Part shown: piece by piece, positions 52,902 through 61,081 of the stretch
How positions within the stretch are numbered: position 1 is the stretch's first letter
Layout: each line of letters begins with the position of its first letter
From: Candidatus Baltobacteraceae bacterium
GTDB lineage: Bacteria > Vulcanimicrobiota > Vulcanimicrobiia > Vulcanimicrobiales > Vulcanimicrobiaceae
Reading direction: 5' to 3'
NCBI GenBank assembly: GCA_036559195.1
Contig: DATBTN010000060.1
Coordinates: 1 to 64,000, forward strand
Length of the DNA stretch: 64,000 nucleotides
Made by a program: the position numbers and the translations under genes
Notes under the pieces: generated by a model
Databases searched by the model: none
What the model was told of the DNA's origin: nothing
What the model saw: only the letters and a program-made list of their open reading frames with translations

Positions 52902-53083
52902 CCGCCGGAGAGCGGAACGCGGAGCGTTTTGTTAGCGGGCCACTGGTGCCCGTAGCTGGCGTTGAAGATCACGTCGCCGCCAACGGCAAAGATGATGATG
53001 CAGCCGATGAGGATCGCGATGCGAACCGCCGTCGGGATGCCGCGGCTCGTCGGAACGCCGCGCTCGTCCGTCATGTCGTACAT
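52898..53083 (-). CDS. Small membrane protein downstream of the oxidase genes
   Basis: A 61-aa single-helix protein (GIPTAVRIAILIGCIIIFAVGGD). ATG 53083 is chosen because GGAAAGG lies 6 nt upstream; the longer TTG-start form would bury that site. It is the last gene of the ctaC-D-E run, so a role as an oxidase accessory subunit or assembly peptide is possible. Confidence 0.6.
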   Translation of the reverse strand: MYDMTDERGVPTSRGIPTAVRIAILIGCIIIFAVGGDVIFNASYGHQWPANKTLRVPLSGG

Positions 53084-53084
53084 G

Positions 53085-53285
53085 CTATGCCTTTCCAATG
53101 ATGCCGATGCCGGCGAGCGTGCCGAGCAGGCCTCCGAGCGCGAGCAATCCCAGCATCACTTTGAAGACGTGATTCTCGAGGCCGGGCGTCTTCCAATCGT
53201 TCTTGAGCGCGACGAGTGCCGTAACGAGCACGACGATGCCGAAGACGATGGCGATCGTGCGTTCGACGATGATTGTATGATCCAT
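53085..53285 (-). CDS. Small two-helix membrane protein, oxidase-linked
   Basis: A 66-aa protein (MDHTIIVERTIAIVFGIVVLVTALVALKN then a second helix LGLLALGGLLGTLAGIGIIG). It lies 11 nt after ctaE and 1 nt before the next small gene. Position suggests a subunit IV-like or assembly role; there is no sequence proof. Confidence 0.6.
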   Translation of the reverse strand: MDHTIIVERTIAIVFGIVVLVTALVALKNDWKTPGLENHVFKVMLGLLALGGLLGTLAGIGIIGKA

Positions 53286-53296
53286 GGTGCCTCGCC

Positions 53297-53926
53297 TTAC
53301 AGCAGATAGAAGATCGAGAAGAGTACGACCCAGATGACGTCGACGAAATGCCAGTAGAGCGTACCGAGCGTCAGGCCCGTATAGCGCGAGAAGGTGTATT
53401 TACCCGCGGTCGCCTGCAGCAGCAGCGTGATGAGATAGATCACGCCGACGAACACGTGGAAGCCGTGCATGCCGGTGAGCGTGAAGAACGACGCACCGAA
53501 AATTCCGCTGCCGGCCCACGATGCGTGATCCTTCGTGTACAGACTCACGTACTCCACGCCCTGACCGCCCAAGAACAGGCAGCCCAGAACGATGGTCGCC
53601 ATCATCCAGTTCGCAAATTTGATGAAGTTGCGATGCTTCCAGTTTTCGAGCGCAAAGTGCATCGTGGCGCCCGAACCGAAGAGCACGACCGAGTTCATGG
53701 CCGCGAGCCAGATGTCGACGTGCGGTCCCCCCGCAGGCGGCCAGCCTTGGCCCGAATTGCGCAGATAGAGATACGCGAAAATGAACGACGAGAAGAGCAC
53801 GAGATCGCTGACCATGAAGAGCAGGAAACCCTGCACGCGCAGTTCGCGAGTCTCGATGTAGAGTTGATCGGCCTCGTCGTGCCCGTGCGTGAGCGGAGTC
53901 GACAAGAGCGAAGATGCTACCGCCAC
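53297..53926 (-). CDS. ctaE: Cytochrome c oxidase subunit III
   Basis: A 209-aa protein with about five to six helices, the short bacterial form. Family patterns are RVQGFLLFMVSDLVLFSSFIFAYLYLR, TLTGMHGFHVFVGVIYL and TLGTLYWHFVDVIWVVLFSIFYLL (the C-terminal WHFVDVVW motif). GTG 53926 is 1 nt after the ctaD stop. Part of the ctaC-D-E operon. Confidence 0.93.
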   Translation of the reverse strand: MAVASSLLSTPLTHGHDEADQLYIETRELRVQGFLLFMVSDLVLFSSFIFAYLYLRNSGQGWPPAGGPHVDIWLAAMNSVVLFGSGATMHFALENWKHRNFIKFANWMMATIVLGCLFLGGQGVEYVSLYTKDHASWAGSGIFGASFFTLTGMHGFHVFVGVIYLITLLLQATAGKYTFSRYTGLTLGTLYWHFVDVIWVVLFSIFYLL

Positions 53927-53927
53927 G

Positions 53928-55598
53928 CTAGTGAGCCCCCATCGGCGCCGGAGAGTCGGTGAGTTCTTCTTCGAGGCCGCGATATGGCAGCGGTTCGTTG
54001 AAGTCGTACGGATTGGCGAACACCGACGGGATGTGTTTGAAGTTGTAATAGTGAGGCGGCGACGGAATCTGCCACTCGAGCGTCCGCGCGTTCCACGGAT
54101 TGTGCCCCGCTCGTTTGCCCTTCTTGATGCTGTAGAGCACGTTGATGATGGTGAGTAGAATTGCGATGGTCATCACGAACGAAAACGACGATGCGATCCG
54201 GTTGAGCGTCTGGAACTGCGGGTCGTATTCGGCGACGCGACGCGGCATGCCGAGCAGTCCCATGTTGTGCATCGGTAAGAACGTGCCGTTGAAGCCGATG
54301 AAAAACAGCCAGAACGACCACTTGCCGAGCTTCTCGCTCATCAGGCGGCCGGTCATCTTCGGATACCAGAAGTAGATTCCGGAGAAGATGCCCATCAAGC
54401 TGCCGCCGACGAGTACGTAGTGGAGATGCGCGACGATGAAGTACGTGCCGTGCGCGTGCAAGTCGAAAGGAACCGCCGCTAAGAAGACGCCGGTGATGCC
54501 GCCGAGCGTGAACGTCGCGATGAACCCGATCGCGAAGAGCATTGCGGTCGAGAAGTGGATCTTGCCGCCCCAGAGCGTAGCGACCCACGAGAAGATCTTG
54601 ATGCCGGTCGGAATGGCGATCAGCATCGTGAGCACCATAAACGGCAATTGCAAGAACGGCGCCATGCCCGAGGTGAACATGTGATGCGCCCAGACCATAA
54701 AGCCCAGAATCGCGATCGAACACGACGAGAAGGCGATCATTTTATATCCGAAGATCGGCTTGCGCGCGAAGGTCGGGAAGACTTCGGAGACGATTCCGAA
54801 GACCGGCAGAATCATGATATAGACGGCCGGATGCGAGTAGAACCAAAACATGTGCTGCCAGAGCAGCGGACTGCCGCCCTTGGTCGGGTCGAAGAACGGC
54901 ACGCCGAATTGGCGCTCGATAAAGAGTGCGGCGAGTGCGGCGCCAAGCGCCGTCGTCGCGATCATCAGCAGCGGGGCGGTCACGAACTGTGCCCAGCAGA
55001 ACAACGGCATGCGCGTATACGTCATGCCGGGCGCGCGCATCTTGAGCAGCGTCACCAAGAAGTTGATACCGGTAAGCGTGGAGCTGACGCCGACCAAAAA
55101 GATCGCGGCGCACCACATCGAGGTACCCGCCTGACCTTGCAGCGACATCGGCGGATACTCGGTCCAGCCGGCCGCCGGCGCGCCCATCAGGAACGAGCCG
55201 TAGAGCATCAGGCCGGCCGGCGGGAAGAGCCAGAAGCTCAACATATTCAGCCAGGGAAACGCGACGTCGCGCGCGCCGATCTGCAGCGGAAAGACGAAGT
55301 TCCCGAAGCCGCCGGTCAACATCGGAATGATCACGAGCCAGACCATCGTCGAGCCGTGTACCGAGTAGACCTCGTTGTAGGTATCCGGCGTCATAAAGCC
55401 GCCGTTCGCGTTCATCAATTGCACGCGAATCAACTCTGCGAGCAGACCGCCGAGAACCAGAAAGACGCCGGCCGTGATGAGGTATTGAATGCCGATGATC
55501 TTATGATCGATCGAAAACAAATACTTCCGCACGAACCCTTGCGGCTCGGGATGAATGTGGTCGGCTATGCCGCCTGCGTGTACCGCTGCTACTGCCAT
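53928..55598 (-). CDS. ctaD: Cytochrome c oxidase subunit I, A2-type
   Basis: A 556-aa proton-pumping oxidase core. Heme a ligand H81 is in YSVHGSTMV. CuB ligands are H256 and H305/H306 (VWAHHMF); the cross-linked Tyr is Y260. H391 and H393 in IVAHLHYVL bind hemes a3 and a. The K-channel lysine K334 (PTGIKIFSW) and the D-channel aspartate (GARDVAFP) are present. The usual Glu of GHPEVY is replaced by Y254-S255 in FYSHPAVY, defining the A2 subfamily. Confidence 0.95.
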   Translation of the reverse strand: MAVAAVHAGGIADHIHPEPQGFVRKYLFSIDHKIIGIQYLITAGVFLVLGGLLAELIRVQLMNANGGFMTPDTYNEVYSVHGSTMVWLVIIPMLTGGFGNFVFPLQIGARDVAFPWLNMLSFWLFPPAGLMLYGSFLMGAPAAGWTEYPPMSLQGQAGTSMWCAAIFLVGVSSTLTGINFLVTLLKMRAPGMTYTRMPLFCWAQFVTAPLLMIATTALGAALAALFIERQFGVPFFDPTKGGSPLLWQHMFWFYSHPAVYIMILPVFGIVSEVFPTFARKPIFGYKMIAFSSCSIAILGFMVWAHHMFTSGMAPFLQLPFMVLTMLIAIPTGIKIFSWVATLWGGKIHFSTAMLFAIGFIATFTLGGITGVFLAAVPFDLHAHGTYFIVAHLHYVLVGGSLMGIFSGIYFWYPKMTGRLMSEKLGKWSFWLFFIGFNGTFLPMHNMGLLGMPRRVAEYDPQFQTLNRIASSFSFVMTIAILLTIINVLYSIKKGKRAGHNPWNARTLEWQIPSPPHYYNFKHIPSVFANPYDFNEPLPYRGLEEELTDSPAPMGAH

Positions 55599-55609
55599 GC
55601 TTGCTCCAG

Positions 55610-56710
55610 TTACTTCGTGGATTTCAGGAACGCGACGAGATTGGCGATATCTTTGTCGGTCAGTCCGTTCGCGGTTTGGTTGGGCATCTGGCCCATGTCG
55701 CCCTTATAGCCCTGCTGCAAAATCTTCGCGACGTTCGCCGGCGTCGCCGCGGCTCCGTCGACGAGATTCGGGTGGGCGGGATCGTTCAAAACGCCCTTGA
55801 GGCCCGGCCCAACGACCTTGTGGGCGAACGGGGCGATCGCGTGACACGCCGAGCATTTCTGCGTGAAGAGCATCTTGCCGGCGTTAACGTCGCCGCCCGC
55901 AAGGCTGATCGCTCCGCTCGACTGCGTCGGAATCGCATCGGATGCGTGCGCGTTCTTTTGCTGCCAGCCTTGATACCATTTCTTGTAGGCTTGCGGGGTA
56001 TCGATGACCACGTATTGCTTGTTCATCTCGCCGTGCAGCGTTCCGCAAAACTCCGTACAGATGATCTGATAGCGGCCCGGACGGGTCGGCGTGAAGCGCA
56101 GCGTATTGATGATGCCCGGAACCATATCGGCCTTCAGGCGCATATCCGGCACCCAGAACGAGTGGATCACGTCGTACGAACTGACGTGCAGCGTGACCGG
56201 AACGCCGAGCGGCAGATGCATCTCGTTGGTGATCTCGCCATGCACGTCGGGATAGCGAAACGAGTAGAACCACTGGTGCCCGAGCGCTTCGACGACCATG
56301 CCGTTGTTGTCGCCGAGCTGGATGCCGGCCCAAATCTTGATGCTGAAGACCGCCATGATCACGACGAAGATCGTCGGAATCAGCGTCCACCAGAGTTCGA
56401 GCTTGTGATTGTCGTGGATCTGTACGCCGATCGCGTCGGGCGCGTCGGTCTTGCGACGGCGGAAGGCGAACGAGAAATAGAGCAGGTAGCCGACGACGAT
56501 GATGAAGAGCGCCGTGCCCGATGCGAGCAGGAAGCGCGAGAGCGAATCGATCTGCTGCGCTTTATCGACGGCCTCGGGCAGCCAGCTCGTGATTGGAGCC
56601 ATCAGCCACCAATACAGAATGCTGAGCACCGAAAGGACCGCGATCACCAACGTTGCTAGCCAAAAACCCCGGTCGAGATGGACCGCCGGATCTCTATTCT
56701 CTACAGCCAA
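55610..56710 (-). CDS. ctaC: Cytochrome c oxidase subunit II with fused cytochrome c domain
   Basis: About 366 aa: two membrane helices (about 15-95), a cupredoxin domain carrying CuA (CTEFCGTLHGEM, with the upstream His in VIHSFWVP), and a C-terminal class I cytochrome c domain (CSACHAIAP, Met ligand probably in GDMGQMPNQT). So electrons arrive from a soluble cytochrome c or a bc complex. The start is uncertain. TTG 56710 is the best in-frame option; no ATG or GTG is suitably placed, and an overlapping 12-codon ATG frame exists at 56739-56701. Confidence 0.9.
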   Translation of the reverse strand: MAVENRDPAVHLDRGFWLATLVIAVLSVLSILYWWLMAPITSWLPEAVDKAQQIDSLSRFLLASGTALFIIVVGYLLYFSFAFRRRKTDAPDAIGVQIHDNHKLELWWTLIPTIFVVIMAVFSIKIWAGIQLGDNNGMVVEALGHQWFYSFRYPDVHGEITNEMHLPLGVPVTLHVSSYDVIHSFWVPDMRLKADMVPGIINTLRFTPTRPGRYQIICTEFCGTLHGEMNKQYVVIDTPQAYKKWYQGWQQKNAHASDAIPTQSSGAISLAGGDVNAGKMLFTQKCSACHAIAPFAHKVVGPGLKGVLNDPAHPNLVDGAAATPANVAKILQQGYKGDMGQMPNQTANGLTDKDIANLVAFLKSTK

Positions 56711-56791
56711 CGTGCAAATACCCCAACAAACTTGAGCATGACATCTCGAAGAGTCTATTACGACTATAGGAAAAAGCGTCCTTGCCTTGCC

Positions 56792-56998
56792 ACGACAAAA
56801 GGCCCTGGGAGATCGGCTGGCTGCTTGCGCGGGGACGGGCACGACACGGCGGGACGCCCGCTTTTTCGCATCGTGCGAAAAAGCTGCTCGGCTCGTCGTC
56901 GCTCTCGCCATCCTGGCTTCGCTCCTCCCTCGCACGCCCGCCGTGCCGTACCCGTCCCCACGCAAGCCGGTGCGATTTTTGCGGCGGGCTTTTGTCGT
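56792..56998. repeat. Large imperfect inverted repeat upstream of ctaC
   Basis: About 207 bp. The outer arms are ACGACAAAAG-GCCC (56792-56805) and GGGCTTTTGTCGT (56986-56998). The main arms 56823-56853 and 56937-56967 match at 28 of 31 positions. A perfect inner hairpin CTTTTTCGCA/TGCGAAAAAG lies at 56861-56883. All three main-arm mismatches become G-U pairs in minus-strand RNA, so it may act as an RNA on that strand; a miniature transposon-like element is the alternative. Overlapping open frames here look like by-products of the repeat. Confidence 0.75.
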
Positions 56999-57004
56999 TT
57001 TTTG

Positions 57005-57676
57005 TTATTTTTTTAGGGCGGTGGCGAAGGTTTGGGTTAGCCAGTCGGTGTTGGTTATGGCGGTGCCTACGACTATGGCGTCGGCGCCGGCGATTTGGGC
57101 GGATTGGGCGTCGGCAGGGGTGTGGATGCCGCCTTCGCAGATCGTGAAGATGTCGAGTTCGGCGAAAGCGTGGACGAGGTCGAGGGCGGGGAGGGAATGG
57201 CCTTGCGTTTCCTTTGTATAGCCACAGAGGGTGGTGGCGATGACGTCGGCTCCCATCGCGACGGCGGCGACGCCGTCGGGCTCGGTCGCGCAATCCGCCA
57301 TCGCGAGAGCGCCGGCGGCGTGGATCGCGCCGATGATACCGGCGACGGTCGCACCGGCCGGGCGCGGGCGCGCGGTTGCGTCGAAGGCGACGATCTCGGC
57401 GCCGGTTTCGAGAATCTCGCGCACTTCGCGCAGCGTCGGCGTGATGTAGGGCTCGAATCCCTCGTAGTCGCGCTTGACGAGCCCGAGGATTGGGACCGCG
57501 ACCCGCTCGCGCACGGCGGCGAGATTTGCTGCGCCCTGGATTCGCACGGCGACGGCACCGTTTTTTTCGGCCGCGGCCGCCAGTGCCGCTAAGACGTAGG
57601 GATCGTCGATCGGCGAGTTTGGCCAGGCCTGGACCGAGACGATGAGACCGCCGCGCAAACGATCGAGCAGGCTCAC
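57005..57676 (-). CDS. nanE: N-acylglucosamine/mannosamine-6-phosphate 2-epimerase
   Basis: A 223-aa TIM-barrel enzyme converting ManNAc-6-P to GlcNAc-6-P. Family marks are LRGGLIVSVQAWPNSPIDDP, ILGLVKRDYEGFEPYITPT, IVAFDATARPRP, MADCATEPDG, TTLCGYTKETQG and CEGGIHTPADAQ. GTG 57676 overlaps the kinase stop (GTGA). Last gene of a four-gene chain; no sialate lyase (nanA) is adjacent, so the source of ManNAc-6-P is open. Confidence 0.93.
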   Translation of the reverse strand: MSLLDRLRGGLIVSVQAWPNSPIDDPYVLAALAAAAEKNGAVAVRIQGAANLAAVRERVAVPILGLVKRDYEGFEPYITPTLREVREILETGAEIVAFDATARPRPAGATVAGIIGAIHAAGALAMADCATEPDGVAAVAMGADVIATTLCGYTKETQGHSLPALDLVHAFAELDIFTICEGGIHTPADAQSAQIAGADAIVVGTAITNTDWLTQTFATALKK

Positions 57677-58599
57677 GCTTCCTCCACCACGCGCACGTCG
57701 AGTCCGGCGCTCTTGTACGCGAGCAACAGGGCGCCGATCGCCGGATCGTATTGCGGTTGGACCACTTGCGCGTCGGGCAGGCGTTCGGTCACCGCCCGGG
57801 CGATCGCTTCGCGCATCGTCGCACCGCTCGTCAGACCGCCGATGAAGGCAACGTGCGGCGATTGGAGCGCGAGGCGCGACGCCGCGTTCGCGGCGAGCGT
57901 TGCGAGCGCGCCGGCCGCTTCGCGGCAGGCTTGGGCGGCGCGTTGGCTGCCGTTCTCCGCCGAGCGGACGATCTCGACGGCGAAACCCGCTAGTTTCGCG
58001 CGTGCGATCGAGCCAGCATAGAACGCGCGCGCGAGCGCGCGCAGCGACGGCATCTCGAAATATGCGAGCGCGGGCGCGACGAGATCGTTTTCGACCTCCG
58101 CATCGGATTCGCACATCGCATCGGCGAGCGTTTCGCGAGCGAGCCAGAACGCGCTCCCCTCGTCGCCAAAAAGGTATCCCCATCCGCCGACGGTTACGCA
58201 CGCGTCGCTCGAATCGACGCCGTACGCCACGGACCCGGTGCCGGCGATAACCACGATACCCGGGCCGCCGGCAAACGCGCCGCTATGCGCGATCGGCGCG
58301 TCGTGCATCAGCGTCAATTGTTCCGCCCCAAGTTCCGGCCATTTGCCGTAGACCTTGCCTTCGTAACCGCTCACGCCCGCAACGATTGCCCGAAAGCGCG
58401 TCTGCGAATCGATCTTCGCGGCGGCGCAGGCATTGGCGAGCGCGCGCGCGAGCGCGTCGTGCAGGCGGGTGGATTCCGCTCCCTGCGCGACTTCATCGGC
58501 GGCACCGGCGCGGCCGCGCGCGAGCACGCGTCCGGTCTCGTCGGCGACGACGGCAATCGTGGAGCTTTGACCACCGTCGATTCCGGCGAAGAGGGTCAC
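57673..58599 (-). CDS. BadF/BadG-family N-acetylhexosamine kinase
   Basis: A 308-aa ASKHA-fold kinase similar to N-acetylglucosamine kinases: FAGIDGGQSSTIAVVAD (phosphate 1 loop), IVAGVSGYEG, VIAGTGSVAYGV (phosphate 2), GGWGYLFGDEGSAFWLAR, and IGGLTSGATM (adenosine loop). It would phosphorylate ManNAc or GlcNAc ahead of the NanE step. The GTG overlaps the upstream mini-peptidase stop and its own stop overlaps the nanE start. Confidence 0.87.
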   Translation of the reverse strand: MTLFAGIDGGQSSTIAVVADETGRVLARGRAGAADEVAQGAESTRLHDALARALANACAAAKIDSQTRFRAIVAGVSGYEGKVYGKWPELGAEQLTLMHDAPIAHSGAFAGGPGIVVIAGTGSVAYGVDSSDACVTVGGWGYLFGDEGSAFWLARETLADAMCESDAEVENDLVAPALAYFEMPSLRALARAFYAGSIARAKLAGFAVEIVRSAENGSQRAAQACREAAGALATLAANAASRLALQSPHVAFIGGLTSGATMREAIARAVTERLPDAQVVQPQYDPAIGALLLAYKSAGLDVRVVEEA

Positions 58600-58898
58600 G
58601 ATGCGGCGAGCATGCGGCCCGCAAAATCGGCGGCGGCGCTTTCGCGATCCGCGCGCCGCGGCAATCGTTCGATCTCGCCGAGACGTTCGCGATGGTGATA
58701 GATCTCGTGCGCGAGCGCGAGCGTCACGAACTCCCCGATCTGCTCGACCGCCAGCGCTTCGATGACGCGCGTATTTAAGCGGATCGTCGGACCGGCGGGA
58801 TCGTACTCCGATCGCAGCGCGTCGGCGCTCCAATCCCCCAGGTCGGCGAACTCGACGGCGACGCCGTACTCGCGCACGAGCCGCATTGCGCGGTTCAC
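58596..58898 (-). CDS. ImmA/IrrE-like mini-metallopeptidase
   Basis: A 100-aa protein with zinc motif H-E-I-Y-H in LALAHEIYHHRER and a downstream ESAAADFAGRML helix, the usual arrangement of the ImmA/IrrE peptidases (HExxH plus ExxA). It lacks any DNA-binding domain. GTG 58898 overlaps the FAD oxidoreductase stop, and its stop overlaps the kinase GTG. Why a peptidase sits inside a sugar operon is unknown; it could regulate or deprotect a partner. Confidence 0.72.
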   Translation of the reverse strand: MNRAMRLVREYGVAVEFADLGDWSADALRSEYDPAGPTIRLNTRVIEALAVEQIGEFVTLALAHEIYHHRERLGEIERLPRRADRESAAADFAGRMLAAS

Positions 58899-60247
58899 AG
58901 CATGACCCCGTCGGCGACGAGCGTTTCGCGCAGGAGCCGCGGATCGAGGTTTCGCAGAGACACCGCACGTTGATTCGCTAGCGCGGCGGCGGTTCCGGCC
59001 GCCTGGCCGAGCGTCATGACCGTCGGCGTGAGCCGCGTCGATGCGAGCGCTTCGTGCGTGGTGGAGATGCAGCGCCCGGCAACGAGCAATCGTTCGACGC
59101 TCGCCGGTACCATGCAGCGGTAGGGAATCTCGTAACTCTCGCCGGCCGGCAGACGGTGCGTGGTCGTGCCGCTGCCGGCGGGATTGTGAATATCGATCGG
59201 ATAGGCGCTGCGCGCCACGGCGTCGTCGAATCGGCGCGCCTCCAACACGTCTTCGCGCGTGAGCGTGTAGGCGCCGACGATGCGTCGAGATTCGCGAATC
59301 CCGATCTGCGTCGCCGTTGCCGCCAGACGACAGTTTTCGAATCCCGGCACGCGTTTGCGAAAGAACTCGAGCAACTGCATCACTTGCATCCGCGATTCGA
59401 CTTCGGCTCGCGTCAGATCGTCGGGATCGAGCGGATCGATATTGGTGACGCGCGTCATGTTGACGCTGACCTCGTCCTCGTACGGCGTGATGAAGAACGA
59501 GACGAGTTCGCGCGGAATCGAAACGTCGCCCTCGTTTTGTGCCGTTTGCCACAGCTCGTAGAGTCCCGCCACCGCCGTCAGGGCGTGCGCCGTGCGTTCG
59601 TGCGCCTTCAACGAGGTGCGCATTTGATCGGGATGCATGCGCACGTAGGTTGCGGTTTTCGCTAGGTCGACGTGACTCAAACGAAACATCAAGCTCGCCG
59701 GCTGCACGCGGCCGCGCGCGTCGCCCTGCTGCGTCGCGACGCCCGCCGACGCCGCAACGTAGGCGTCGGCCGTGGAGTCGATCGTCAGCCGAGCGTGGTA
59801 CTCGCGCACGCCGGCGACCGTCGCGAAACGAGCGCCGCGCACCTCGACCGGTCCGTCGTTCGTGCGACCGGCGATCGCGTCCAAAAAATACGCGTGCAAC
59901 AGCAGATCCACGTTCGACTCGCGCATGAGTTCGAAGAGCAGCGCCTTATGAACTTCGGGATCGAACGGCGTGATCGTCGGCACGTAATCCGAAGAATCGT
60001 GCAAGTGGCCCGGGGAACCGCCCATGCGCTGCAAGCGCTCGACGATCTCTTGCGCGATTCCGCCAACGATGCGCTTGCTTCCGGAATGAAAGGTCATCCA
60101 CGGTCCGACCATCGATGCGGTCGCGGTACCACCGAGAAATCCGTACCGTTCTACCAGCAGCGTGCGCGCGCCATGCCGCGCCGCTGCGAGCGCCGCCGCA
60201 CAACCGGCATTTCCGCCGCCGATAACCATCACGTCGTAATCGCGCAT
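58895..60247 (-). CDS. FAD-dependent oxidoreductase (PF12831-like)
   Basis: A 450-aa flavoprotein with an N-terminal dinucleotide motif VMVIGGGNAGCAAALAAARHGARTLLVERYGFLGGTATA; the GGTATAS segment is typical of this family. It ends with the FAD-closing motif LVAGRCISTTHEALASTRLTPTVMTLGQAAGTAAALA. ATG 60247. First gene of the four-gene chain with 4-nt overlaps. It probably oxidises a sugar or a derivative, but the substrate is unknown. Confidence 0.85.
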   Translation of the reverse strand: MRDYDVMVIGGGNAGCAAALAAARHGARTLLVERYGFLGGTATASMVGPWMTFHSGSKRIVGGIAQEIVERLQRMGGSPGHLHDSSDYVPTITPFDPEVHKALLFELMRESNVDLLLHAYFLDAIAGRTNDGPVEVRGARFATVAGVREYHARLTIDSTADAYVAASAGVATQQGDARGRVQPASLMFRLSHVDLAKTATYVRMHPDQMRTSLKAHERTAHALTAVAGLYELWQTAQNEGDVSIPRELVSFFITPYEDEVSVNMTRVTNIDPLDPDDLTRAEVESRMQVMQLLEFFRKRVPGFENCRLAATATQIGIRESRRIVGAYTLTREDVLEARRFDDAVARSAYPIDIHNPAGSGTTTHRLPAGESYEIPYRCMVPASVERLLVAGRCISTTHEALASTRLTPTVMTLGQAAGTAAALANQRAVSLRNLDPRLLRETLVADGVML

Positions 60248-60310
60248 GGCCGGAGCTTCTACGCTCGGTCGGCAGGCCATTTCAAAGTATGACGTAAAGC
60301 TTGCGCGCTC

Positions 60311-61024
60311 ATGTTCACCCAATCGGCAAAGTACTACGACGCACTCTACAAGGCGCTCGGCAAAGACTACGCGACCGAAGCGCAGCGCATCTCGGAGATC
60401 GTGGCCGATCGCAAACGCTCCGACGGCAACGCGCTCCTCGACGTCGCGTGCGGAACGGGCAAGCACCTGGAAGCGCTCCGCGACCGGTTCGCCGCCGAAG
60501 GGCTCGACATCGATCGCAATCTGCTCGCGATCGCAAGCGAGCGCAATCCCGGGCTGCCGATGCACCTCGCGGACATGATCAGCTTCAATCTCGGCAAGCG
60601 CTTCGACGCGATCCTCTGCCTCTTCGGATCGATCGGTTACGCGCCGAATCTGGTGCGCCTCGAACAGACGCTGCAGACCTTCGCCAAACACCTCAAGCCC
60701 GGCGGGGTCGTGGTGCTCGAACCGTGGTTCACGCCCGAACAATGGGACGACGGCCACGTCAACGCACTCTACGTCGACGAGCCGGGCCTAAAGATCGCCC
60801 GCATGAACGTGAGCCGGCGCGACGGGAACGTGGCCGTCCTGCACTTCCATTATATGGTCGCCTCGCGCGACGGCATCCGCAACTTCACCGAACCGCACCG
60901 CATCACGCTCTTCACGCACGAGCAATACGCAAATGCATTTCGTAACGCACGTCTGACCGTCAGCTTCGACGAGATCGGGCTAACGGGACGCGGCCTCTTT
61001 GTTGGCACCGCACCGGTTCTCTGA
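60311..61024 (+). CDS. Class I SAM-dependent methyltransferase (DesVI-like)
   Basis: A 237-aa Rossmann methyltransferase: YYDALYKALGKDYATEA, LLDVACGTGKHLEAL (SAM loop), and MISFNLGKRFDAILCLFGSIGYAPN. The N-terminal pattern resembles TDP-amino-sugar N,N-dimethyltransferases of the DesVI/TylM1 type, and the C-terminal EPWFTPEQW fits. ATG 60311. Divergent from the FAD oxidoreductase by 63 nt; no sugar-biosynthesis genes are visible. Confidence 0.82.
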   Translation: MFTQSAKYYDALYKALGKDYATEAQRISEIVADRKRSDGNALLDVACGTGKHLEALRDRFAAEGLDIDRNLLAIASERNPGLPMHLADMISFNLGKRFDAILCLFGSIGYAPNLVRLEQTLQTFAKHLKPGGVVVLEPWFTPEQWDDGHVNALYVDEPGLKIARMNVSRRDGNVAVLHFHYMVASRDGIRNFTEPHRITLFTHEQYANAFRNARLTVSFDEIGLTGRGLFVGTAPVL

Positions 61025-61081
61025 GACTTTTCCGGCTTTAAAACCAGGGAGTCGCCCGCCGAAGGTGTATTTTCCGCCCTA

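Noticed and set aside
56678-57293. Several Arg/Ser/Pro-rich open frames on both strands around the large inverted repeat
   Set aside because: Mirror-image frames arise from the inverted repeat itself, and none has a ribosome site or known domain.
58596-59552. A 318-codon frame through the mini-peptidase gene
   Set aside because: Upstream of GTG 58898 it overlaps the FAD oxidoreductase in another frame and is Arg-rich and featureless; only the last 100 codons carry the peptidase motif.
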